Below, piece by piece: positions 8,401-15,038 of a stretch of DNA of 21,945 bases (positions within the stretch are counted from its first letter, which is position 1; every line of letters starts with the position of its first letter). The notes below the pieces were generated by a model. It had not been told where the DNA came from. It was given only the letters and a program-made list of their open reading frames with translations, and made no database searches. The DNA is from Micractinium sp. NFX-FRZ. Its lineage: Eukaryota; Chlorophyta; Trebouxiophyceae; Chlorellales; Chlorellaceae. Both the position numbers and the translations under genes were made by a program. The stretch spans positions 1-21,945 of the forward strand of contig JAPTJF010000671.1 in NCBI GenBank assembly GCA_029339195.1. Direction: 5' to 3'.

Positions 8401-11400
8401 CAGAGCGGCACGCAACTCCTGCAAAGGTCCAGCGCCGGGAGCCGCCGGCAGGCGGCGTGGCTGCCATCAGTGGTCAACCTGCGCCCTCAGCAGCCGGGGC
8501 GGCAGTGGGTGTAGCACAGCCAGCCGTGCCTTCAACAGCAGCGCCGGCAGCGGCAGCGGCGGCAGCGCCGCCGGCCCCGCAGCCGGCAGCCCCGGCCGCT
8601 GCGCTTGCGGCGGCGTTTGCTGGCAGCTCAGGCGCCGCAGCCGCCATTGCCCAGCTGGCTCACCGGGGGGTGGATGTGTCGCAGCTGCTGCAGGCAGTGG
8701 GTTCACGGTTCATTGCCACCCACCAGCAGCACCCGCCGGCAGCAGCGGCGGCAGAGGCCGCCGTTGCAGCGCTGGCTGCCCTGCTGCCGCCTGCCCAGGC
8801 GGCGCCACCGGCAGGACGATCCCAGCAGCATCCGCCAGTCCTGCCTGCTGGCGCCTCCCTGCAAGACGAGGCAAGTCGGCTGCTGCGGGCGGCATCGGCA
8901 GGCCAGCAGCCTGCGACACCGGCAGCGGCAGCACCGGCTGCTGCAGCGGAGCCAGAGAGTCAGGAGCACGTAAGCAGTGACAGCGCAGACACGGGTACTG
9001 TCCCTGCAGCCGTGCGGCGGCTGGACGGCATGGCACAGCCAGCGGAGCATTCGGATGGCGCAGCGCTGGGAGGGGCGGCAATTGCAATGGAAGTGGAGGA
9101 GGAGGAGGGGGTGGAGGAGGAAGCAGCTGTGCCAGCAGTGCATGATGAGCAGGAGGACCAGGAGCAGGAGCCTGGCGGTAACCTGCTTCAAGCAGCGACA
9201 GGCTGGGGTGCTGCTGCTGCGGCGGCGGCGGCAGTGCCCCTGGCTGTCTTTGGAGATGCAGCATCCGAGTGTGAGAGGCTGGAGCGGTGCGGGCAGGAGC
9301 TGGCGGCGGCGCAGCGGGCACTGCTGGTGGCGGAGGGCAAAGGTCCGGGCACCGACCTGACAACCTTCCGCCTCAGGTGCGCAGCGCACGCTGTGGCCCA
9401 CTCGTATTGCCTGCTGCCCACTCGTATTGCCTGCTGCCGCCGCCTGCTGCCCAGCAGCCCCTTGGCCCGCTTCTTCCCTTGCACAGCACAAACCAACCCG
9501 GGGGTGGAAGCAGCGCTGCGTCACCGACCTCCTGCGCACCGCACCCTCCTCTGCTGCCCACCCACACTTGCAGGCTGGTTGAGGTGAGCCTTCAGATCTT
9601 GGGGGTGGAGGCGACGCTCACCCCTGACACCGCGCTGGGCACGCTGGGCGCAGGTGCGTGGGCACGCATCCGACATAGAACCAAGGCGTGTATCGCCAAT
9701 GTGTGTTGAATCACTGACTGTGTTCAATGTGATGTGCTGCGTTGGCGGATAAAGCACGGTTGGTTGCCACCGCCACCGGGGGTCCTCCCCCCCGCTGGGC
9801 AACTCAATGCTGGTCCCTGCTGGTCCTCTGCATAAACAGCAACCCTCCTTCCACTGTCCCACAAAAGCAATCTATCTTCCCTCCCCCGCCCCCGCTGCCG
9901 CAGCCAAGCGCGCCTACCGCCAGCTGTCCCTGCTGGTCCACCCCGACCGCTGCCCGCTGCCGACAGCCGAGGATGCCTTTGCGGCCGCCAGCCAGGCCTT
10001 CGAAACGGTGAGGGAGCGTGGGGAGCAGCTGCTGCGCGGGGAGACCGCAGCGGGCGGCCCCGGCGACTGCGCAGGCGCAGCAGGCGCAGCGGGGGGCACA
10101 GCGGGCGCAGCAGACGAAGCGGGTGGGTCGGCCATGGTGCGCTACGTCAACGCCGAGGAGCTGTTGCAGCAGGGTGTGTGGAACCAGAACCGTCTGGCCG
10201 TGGGCGCTGTGCTGGTGCCACCTGGCGAGCTGCTCCGCCGGGGCCTGCTGCACCCCGCCTACCAGCAGCAGTTTGCCGAGGGCAGCAGCCTGGCGGCCGA
10301 GCCACTGCTCTTCCTGCCAGTCGCCGCCATCCCGACGCTCAAGAAGAGGCGGCGCATGCTGGCGGCGCCGCCCGCGCTGCGCGAGGCGCTTGCCAGCGGC
10401 GGCGGCGGTGTTGGCGGCGGCGGGGTGGGCAGCAGCGGCGGGCTGCTTCCAGCCGCGGCTGAAGAGCCGGTCGCAGGGGAGCAGGGGCAGCTGGATGCGT
10501 CTGCAGCCGAGCTTGCTGGTAGTGTTGAGGCTATGGAAGATGCAACTGAGGAGGCGGCAGCAGCAGCAGCAGCAGCAGCAGCAGCGGCGGTGGCAGCAGC
10601 AGTGGCGGTTGACGCAGAGGACATGGGGGTGGCGGGCGACGGCAGCCCGGCCAAAAGCACACCGGCGCCAGCACTTGCCGCAGCAGTGGCAACTGTGCCG
10701 CACTCTGGCTGGCATACAGCAGAGGGGCAGGGGCAGCTGTGGGAGCAGCCACAGGAGCAGCCGGAGCAGGAGCTGGAGCAGCCGCTGGGCGAGGAGGAGG
10801 AGCGGCGGCAGCAGCAGGAGGTTGAGAAGGGGGAGCAGCCGCCGCCGGGGGAGGAGGAGGAGGAGGAGGAGCCAAGCATGAAGCTGGAAGCGGAGGAGGA
10901 GCGGCAGGAGGAGCAGCCACAGCTGTCTGAAGGGGAGGAGCAGCAGCAGCAGCAGCAGGAGGTTGAGGCAAAGGGGGAGCAGGAGCAGGAGCAGCAGGAG
11001 GAGGGCGGCGTTGAGGCTCAGCAGGAGGAGGAGGAGGGCGGCGCTGTGGAGGGCCTGCTGCTGGTCAGCGCCCGCACCGCGCTCTGGGGCCGCTTCCCGC
11101 TGAACGGCACATACTTCCAGGTGGGCTGCTGCGCTGTGCGGTGCTGTGACGTGGCGCGCTGTGGTGCGCTGTGCTGTGCTGTGCTGCGCTGTGGGGCTGC
11201 TTGAGGCTGTCCTGTGGGTGCTGCTGAGCTGGCTGGCTGGCTGGCTGGCCGGCTGACGCGGCTGCGCCAGGCTGTGTCGCGTGGCACTAGACGCGCACAC
11301 CTGTCTGCTGGCAGCTTGCCGTGCTGTGCTGCGCCGTGCCATGCTGTGGCCAACATCTTACCATGCAGTGCCATGCTCTGCATGATGTGCCTGCTGTGCC

Positions 11401-13412
11401 CTGCTGTGCCCTGCTGTGCTGTGCAGGTGAACGAGGTCTTTGCTGACGATGCAACCTCGCATGACCCAGTGCGGGTAAGGGTGGTGTGTGGGGGGGTGCC
11501 TGCCTGCCTTCTTGCCTGGCCCGGCTGCCTACCAGCGCGGCGTGCATGCAGGCCAGGGTGGGGTGACGAGGGGTGAGGCGGGTGACTGGCATCTTCCTGC
11601 CTGCCTGCCTGGCTGCCAGTCTAGATGGCTCTCTTGGTATCCCGCTGCCCTGCCTTGGTCACATGCTCGACCCCGCATGCTTGCATGCCCTCCCGCCTCC
11701 CCTGCTGCCCCCACTGTGCAGCTGCCGCGCTCGCTCCTGGACACCTGCAAGCCCGCCCCAGTGCACTTTGGGCACAGGTGCGCGCACGCCCCGCCCTGAT
11801 CTGCCCCTGTTGCTCCAAGTTGTCCCGCCGTTTGCCGCCGCCTTCATGCTGCCGCCTGCCTGCCGTTCGCCTCCATGCTGCCCAGTAGCTACTGTTGTAT
11901 AGGTTACAAATATGACTTTGTTCAATCCTGTCCTGCAGCATGCGCTTCATTCCAAGGGCCAGAGTAGCTCCTGTATTCCTTTCTCACTGACTCATTAAAT
12001 GCATGAACCGCCCTCCCTTGCAGCATCCACTTCATGTGCAAGGCCATGAGCCGGGCGGAGGTGGCCCACATGTTTGCACACGGATTTGTGTGCTTCAGGT
12101 CCTTCCGGGCCGCCACGGGTGAGCGGGGAGTGCAGCCGGGAGGCGAGCAGCTGGGAGATATGGCAGTTGGATCGGGATGCGTTGAGAGTCGGGTGTGTGC
12201 CAGGCAAATCGTGCATGCTTCGGGCTGCGGCATGTCCATGCCGGCCTCTGCTTGTGGGTGCACCCCCGGCTCCAACCCCGCCTGTCAAGCAGTGAAGGGC
12301 GGTACGTGAGGCAGCGGGGGCAGAGAGCGGCATCAGGGCGGGGTCTTTCAACATGTGCGGGCCTCACCCGCACCTCTCCTGCATGGCTGCTCCCGGCCGC
12401 TGTGCCTGCTGTGCTTGCCACCGCTTCGGACAGTAACTGGCCTGGCCTGTCCACCCCTCCACCACCCCCCTGCCTGCCCCCCCACCCCACCCACCCGCTG
12501 TACAGGCGCACCCGCTCTGCTTCCCGAGTTTTTGCAGCCCAGCATCCCCACAAAATCCAACGCCGCCTGGAAGAACGCAGAGCAGCGGGCGGCCGAGCGC
12601 GCCGCCAAGCTGGCGCGCGCCACGGGCCTGCCCGCCGCGCCGCCGCCGCCACCTCAGCGCTGGCTGCGAGTGCCAGGTGGCGCCGACGAGGCGGCGGCGG
12701 CAGCGGCCGCGCTGCCTGCGGTGCTGCCTGCTGGGGAGCAGGAGCGGGGGCTGACCGGTCTCGAGCTCTTCTTGCCTGACGCACTCAGCGGGGGAGACTA
12801 CTTGGCGGGCCTCGTCAGCCCAGAGAAACGCAAGGCAGGCGCCTGGGGCACCAGCGGCACCAGCGGCGGCAGCGGCGGCAGCGGCGGCGGCAAGAAGAGG
12901 CAGTGGGGCTCGGGCTCGGGCAATGGGGATGATGAGGAGGAGGATGAGGAGGGTGGGGCCCGCAGGCCGGCCATGCCACACAGCCAGGAGGCGAGGGACG
13001 CCAAGAGCGGCAAGGGGCGCAAGCGGCTGTTCCTCCACCCCATCATCCGCACCAGGGACCGCTGCGGAAACTGCCCCGTGAGAGGGCCCTGGTGGCTGAT
13101 GGGGGCGAGCGGGAAGGGCAGGCTGTGGAGGCAGGGGGCCTGAGTGGAGGTTGGGAGGAGGAGGGGGAGGAGGGTAGGGACACCCGTGCCGGCAAACCAC
13201 TTGGCCAGATGCGTGCTTTGCGGCGCTGTCCCTGCTCTGCTCTGGGCTGCCTCGCGCTGCATGTGCGCCCAGCCATGGCATTGAACGCCCACACTGCCCC
13301 TCGCACGCTCTTGGCGCCTGGGCGCCCTGCCTGGCTGCAGGCCTGCCGCAGCCTGCACTGGAAGAAGGCTTGCATGACGCGGCGGGCGGAGCAGGAGACG
13401 GGCGGGCACTAG
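1567..13412 (+). CDS. DML: DEMETER/ROS1-like 5-methylcytosine DNA glycosylase with J domain and C-terminal CXXC unit
   Basis: This is a nuclear base-excision demethylase that would remove 5-methylcytosine from DNA. The exons are 1567-2467, 2729-2837, 3180-3261, 3437-3756, 4102-4667, 5200-5293, 5716-5808, 6034-6126, 6403-6841, 7148-7265, 7684-9376, 9574-9653, 9904-11120, 11427-11474, 11722-11777, 12024-12118, 12506-13077 and 13341-13412. All phases agree and the sum is 6648 bases (2215 residues). The family is shown by GVFLTQ|NVADHLSS, GLGRKS, FPVDTNVGRI, YELHYQMITLGKVFC, a C-x6-C-x2-C-x5-C cluster, and the C-terminal NGTYFQ|VNEVFAD and GFVCFRSF motifs. Lys664 and Asp682 are 18 apart, the spacing of the catalytic pair K1286/D1304 in Arabidopsis DME. 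Unlike plant members as I know them, it carries a J domain (about 1504-1575) and ends in a CXXC unit. The start at 1567 is preferred on codon use; 1276 would add 97 residues. Low-complexity exon borders are less certain than the domain exons. Confidence 0.93.
2865..2929 (+). repeat. (CTGCG)n pentanucleotide array in intron 2
   Basis: About eleven near-perfect CTGCG units lie inside demethylase intron 2 (2838-3179), the last ones degenerating (TTGCG, CTGCA, CTGCC). Confidence 0.9.
3031..3058 (+). repeat. (CCTG)n tetranucleotide array in intron 2
   Basis: Seven CCTG units lie in the same intron as the pentanucleotide array. A related, more degenerate CCTG/CCCG array occupies about 7519-7600 in intron 10. 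Confidence 0.9.
3737..3931 (+). repeat. Exon echo: three degenerate copies of the exon 4 end in intron 4
   Basis: TGCCGTGGCATGCAG at 3737 spans the end of exon 4. It recurs as TGCCGCGGCATGCAG at 3836 (99 bases on) and TACCGCGGCGTGCAG at 3917 (81 bases on). Both spacings are multiples of three, so the copies stay in frame and read CRGMQ, CRGMQ and YRGVQ. Confidence 0.85.
4615..4773 (+). repeat. Exon echo: exon 5 end copied in intron 5
   Basis: CCCCTGATGAGGTGGCACGC (4626-4645, exon 5) is matched by CCCTGGATGACGTGGCACGC (4754-4773, intron 5) with three substitutions. Both are preceded by GCTGC (4615 and 4742). Confidence 0.65.
5262..5572 (+). repeat. Exon echo: exon 6 end plus donor present three times
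   Basis: The exon 6 end with the start of intron 6 (5262-5349) recurs at 5360-5430 and 5469-5572. The first and third copies match closely by eye from GCGCGCGGT(A/G)AGCA through GAGCGACAG-AC-GTGCTTC to GGGAGGGTGGTGG. Each copy has its own donor-like string (GGTAAGC, GTGTGAGC, GGTGAGC). Confidence 0.92.
5809..6033 (+). other. Intron 7 of the demethylase, a GC-AG intron
   Basis: Exon 7 ends CACAGCAG at 5808 and the next exon starts G CTG CTG GGC at 6034. A phase-2 break is required, and the only donor giving it is GCGAGT at 5809. The nearby GT dinucleotides (5812 and 5815) would shift the frame. AG|GCGAGT fits the known minor GC-AG donor class. The frame from exon 7 stays open into the intron as far as a stop at about 6008. 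Confidence 0.75.
6091..6227 (+). repeat. Exon echo: exon 8 end plus donor copied in intron 8
   Basis: AAGCAGCAGCCCAACTGGTG (exon 8 end and donor, from 6110) is repeated as AAGCAGCAGCCCGACTGGTG 94 bases downstream. Weaker similarity extends upstream on both sides (6091 and 6183). Confidence 0.9.
6104..6420 (+). other. [4Fe-4S] cluster motif split by intron 8
   Basis: Cys746 in exon 8 and Cys753, Cys756 and Cys762 in exon 9 form C-x6-C-x2-C-x5-C, the iron-sulfur ligand pattern of the endonuclease III and DEMETER families. Cys753 itself is split by the intron (TG|C). All four ligands are intact. Confidence 0.92.
6277..6450 (+). repeat. Exon echo: acceptor plus exon 9 start copied in intron 8
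   Basis: CTCTGCAGCT(C/T)(C/T)GCCTGCCC and the following AACAAC-AGTG-GAG-ACGCCCA occur at 6277-6329 and again at the true acceptor (6395-6450). The upstream copy reads S-A-C-P-L-N-N-K-C-E-H-A, so its three cluster-type codons are still intact. Confidence 0.92.
7032..7165 (+). repeat. Exon echo: acceptor plus exon 10 start copied in intron 9
   Basis: A 21-base segment (CAGGTGTTTGC, then one variable base, then GCCGCCATG) occurs at 7032-7052 and at the true exon 10 start, 7145-7165, with one difference. Confidence 0.88.
7519..7601 (+). repeat. Degenerate CCTG/CTGCTCG microsatellite in intron 10
   Basis: CCTG, CCCG and CTTGCTCG units alternate over about 80 bases upstream of the exon 11 acceptor at 7683. 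Confidence 0.8.
9397..9436 (+). repeat. Perfect 20-base tandem duplication in intron 11
   Basis: CCCACTCGTATTGCCTGCTG is present twice head to tail, with no mismatches, close to the donor at 9377. Confidence 0.97.
9574..10020 (+). other. DnaJ (J) domain inside the demethylase
   Basis: Exon 12 (9574-9653) reads LVEVSLQILGVEATLTPD, matching helix I and the L-G-V turn of J domains. Exon 13 begins AKRAYRQLSLLVHPDRCP (helix II and the HPD loop), then EDAFAAASQAFETV (helix III). The His-Pro-Asp codons are at 9939-9947 (residues 1542-1544). The HPD tripeptide is what stimulates Hsp70 ATPase in this family. The intron join (G|CC) keeps the domain in frame. There is a short insertion between the L-G-V turn and helix II, so the domain is slightly unusual but all diagnostic parts are there. 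Confidence 0.88.
10021..11050 (+). other. Second linker of the demethylase: conserved-looking block, then Ala and Glu/Gln-rich repeats
   Basis: Residues about 1608-1690 (roughly 10135-10380) contain non-repetitive sequence with a VRYVNAEELLQQGVWNQ segment, a GLLHPAYQQQF segment, LLFLPVAAIP and a KKRRRM basic stretch. This looks folded rather than low complexity, and I do not recognise the fold. It is followed by an Ala run (about 10554-10605, GCA/GCG codons) and a long Glu/Gln region (about 10740-11040) built from GAGGAG and CAGCAG units. The opposite strand of these repeats stays open for over 500 codons but reads as Leu/Pro runs, which is an artefact. Confidence 0.65.
11229..11253 (+). repeat. 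(GGCT)n array in intron 13
   Basis: About six GGCT units lie within demethylase intron 13 (11121-11426). The rest of that intron is GCTGTG-rich low-complexity DNA (11129-11200 and 11320-11425). Confidence 0.85.
11933..12053 (+). repeat. Exon echo: acceptor plus exon 16 start copied in intron 15
   Basis: CTGCAGCATGCGCTTCATTC at 11933 resembles the true acceptor and exon start TTGCAGCATCCACTTCATGT at 12018. AAGG-CCA-GAG follows in both, 85 bases apart. Confidence 0.7.
12506..13412 (+). other. C-terminal tail with single CXXC-type zinc unit (exons 17-18)
   Basis: Exon 17 gives an Ala/Pro-rich part, a Gly/Ser-rich spacer, an acidic patch (DDEEEDEEGG) and a basic GKGRKRLFLHPIIRTRDRC. Exon 18 supplies the rest of the motif and the TAG at 13410-13412. 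Across the join the residues are CGNCP|ACRSLHWKKAC followed by MTRR, that is C-x2-C-x2-C-x8-C (Cys2188, 2191, 2194, 2203). This matches one half-unit of the CXXC zinc finger that binds unmethylated CpG. The protein ends 12 residues later. Intron 17 is 13078-13340. Confidence 0.8.
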
Positions 13413-15038
13413 CAACGGCAGGACGGCAGCGGCCCGCCCTGGTAGGGTTGCCTGCTCCACTGGGCAGCAAGGCGCGGCGGCAGCTGGACGGTGCGGCGGC
13501 AGCTGAACGCCACGAGGGCCCCATGTGGAGCCGCCAGGAGCGACTGGCCTGAGATGGCGCCTCAAGCTTCTGCGCAAGGCTCGTGCCACGCAATGCATAA
13601 CTTCACATCACCACACAGCACACAGTGATTCAGCAAACCATAATTTGCAAAGTTTGGGGACGCATTCGGTGTGTGTTGACTTCCCCCTGCCATTTTTGTT
13701 TTTCAACACTTTGCATCTCTCAGCCATGTGCCTTCTCACCCCGAGGGCCCTGTTTTCCTCGGCTCTGAACGCACGCACCATACCGCCCAGAGTGCCACGC
13801 AGCATGCCCTTTTGCCCACTCGGGGTTTCTCTCCGCACCAAGCCTGCCGCAGGCGCCATGCATGAAACGGTCCATCACCCCTTTCAAGCGCGCTCATTGC
13901 ACGCATGCGTGGCTCTTTATCCCGTCAACTCCTGGCGAGGATTGCCTCGCATTGCTGGAGCTTCCATGTGTTTTCGCCCCTGGAACAGAAATTTGAACTC
14001 TTCCTGGTGCTGTGCCTGACTTTGGGGTGCCCAATGCCCTCCTGCAATTTATCTCCCAATGTTGGCCGCTCTCCGGCTGCCAGCAAGACGTCCGGCAGAC
14101 GCCTTTGTGAATGAGTGGAAAGGAAGGCAGGCACCACACTGGCGGCGGCATGGCAGGCCTGGGGGCCGCCAGCGGGCACTGGAGAGGGGAGGGAAACGCA
14201 GCGGGGGCGACGTAGCGGGGGCGCACTGGGATGCCGGGCAGGCAGGCATGCCCCACTGGGCAGCGGCAGCAGGCAAGCAGAGACACGACAGAGGCCCAGC
14301 TTGCGGTCATCTCGGCATGGCAAGTGTCAGCTGCTCGCGGCCGTGAGTTCGCCGCACTGGCACAGGCCTGCCTGCCCTCTGCTGTGCATGCGCCTGCTTC
14401 CAGCGGCGTGCCAGTGCACTGCCGCACCACCTCCCCGCATCCAATTCCACCCTGACCGCTTCTCATCTTCCGGTCCGTCTTCCCTGATCCAACATTCCCA
14501 CCACGGCCTGAATTGCTGGAGGTCTGCCACAGGTCTGCCGGTAGCCATCTGGAGCAGCAGGCGGGGCTCAGGAAAGTGTGGCGGCAATGCTCCCAGCGCT
14601 AGCGAGTGGATGCATGCCACTCCTGCGGTCTCTGGAGGTTGTGTGCTCGCCGCTTCTATGTGCCAATGGCTCTTTCGAGCGCAGGCCGGGGTTCTCAGCT
14701 CAACCAGAGATCACGCGACTCATTCATGAGAAGAGCGGTTCCCAGGCGGTTCCCAGGCGGTTCTCGCTGGAATAGCCGTACGTTTTCGAGACTGAGCAGG
14801 TTACGACCCGCATGCGAACGTGCCCAAGCCTCATGAGGATCAACACTGGCACTGAAAAACTGTAGACCACATGATTGCAAGCCCAGAAGCGACCCGAAGC
14901 TCATCGAGCGGTTGCAGTGATGTCACCGGAAGTCTGCATCGTACGTCGACGTCGTGCATCGGCATCGGTACGATGGACAGGTGTTTTAACTTCTTAAAAG
15001 CGTCCTTCGCGCCAGTTTATCGGTTCGTTCCCCGCCCC
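13413..15038. other. Intergenic region between demethylase and secreted-protein gene
   Basis: I see no supportable gene in these 1.6 kb. Open frames on both strands lack domain character and splice logic. No TGTAA polyadenylation signal follows the stop at 13412. Contents worth noting: an 11-base tandem unit GCGGTTCCCAG at 14735-14756 with a partial third copy to 14763, and an inverted repeat with a palindrome at 14937-14975 just upstream of the next gene. Confidence 0.5.
14937..15000 (+). promoter_or_regulatory. Candidate promoter elements of the secreted-protein gene
   Basis: CATCGTAC (14937-14944) and GTACGATG (14968-14975) form a perfect 8-base inverted repeat that encloses the 10-base palindrome ACGTCGACGT (14943-14952). 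A TTAAAAG stretch follows at 14994-15000, 39 bases before the ATG at 15039. The spacing would suit a TATA-like box with a very short leader. Resemblance only. Confidence 0.25.

Larger units (their letters stand above)
6451..9376 (+). other. Acidic, Ala/Gly-rich linker (exons 9-11) with two Glu-run plus LTRRQAAA modules
   Basis: About 730 residues separate the iron-sulfur cluster from the J domain. Two GAG-codon runs (near 6710-6758 and 8081-8119) encode Glu tracts. Each is followed by LTRRQAAA (residues 880-887 and 1116-1123). Between them, residues about 947-982 are strongly basic (TPRRARTAGLRRPARR). Exon 10 encodes a charged helix (HWKKTL-like, with MHEEELREGL). The remainder is Ala/Pro/Gly-rich and probably disordered. 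It corresponds in position to the second interdomain region of plant DME but is much longer. Confidence 0.7.
11051..12118 (+). other. DEMETER RRM-like domain (exons 13 end to 16)
   Basis: The spliced reading RTALWGRFPLNGTYFQ|VNEVFADDATSHDPVR|LPRSLLD...VHFG|HSIHFMCKAMSRAEV...GFVCFRSFRAATG follows the C-terminal domain of DME/ROS1 proteins. Those have a GTYFQVNEVFAD block, a P-R-S/R-L block and a GFVC-R-F block. The domain is spread over four exons with borders at 11120/11427, 11474/11722 and 11777/12024. It is required for activity in plant family members, and its presence argues for a true demethylase rather than a generic endonuclease III. Confidence 0.9.

Noticed and set aside
9804..11342. 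Minus-strand open frame of 512 codons
   Set aside because: It is antisense to demethylase exon 13 and reads as Leu and Pro runs produced by the complement of GAG/CAG codon repeats; no domain.
12364..13593. Minus-strand open frames of 409 and 266 codons over exons 17-18
   Set aside because: Antisense shadow of GC-rich coding sequence; low complexity, no motif.
13525..14466. Open frames of 164-204 codons on both strands in the intergenic region
   Set aside because: No domain, mixed composition and no codon-usage signal like that of the confirmed exons.
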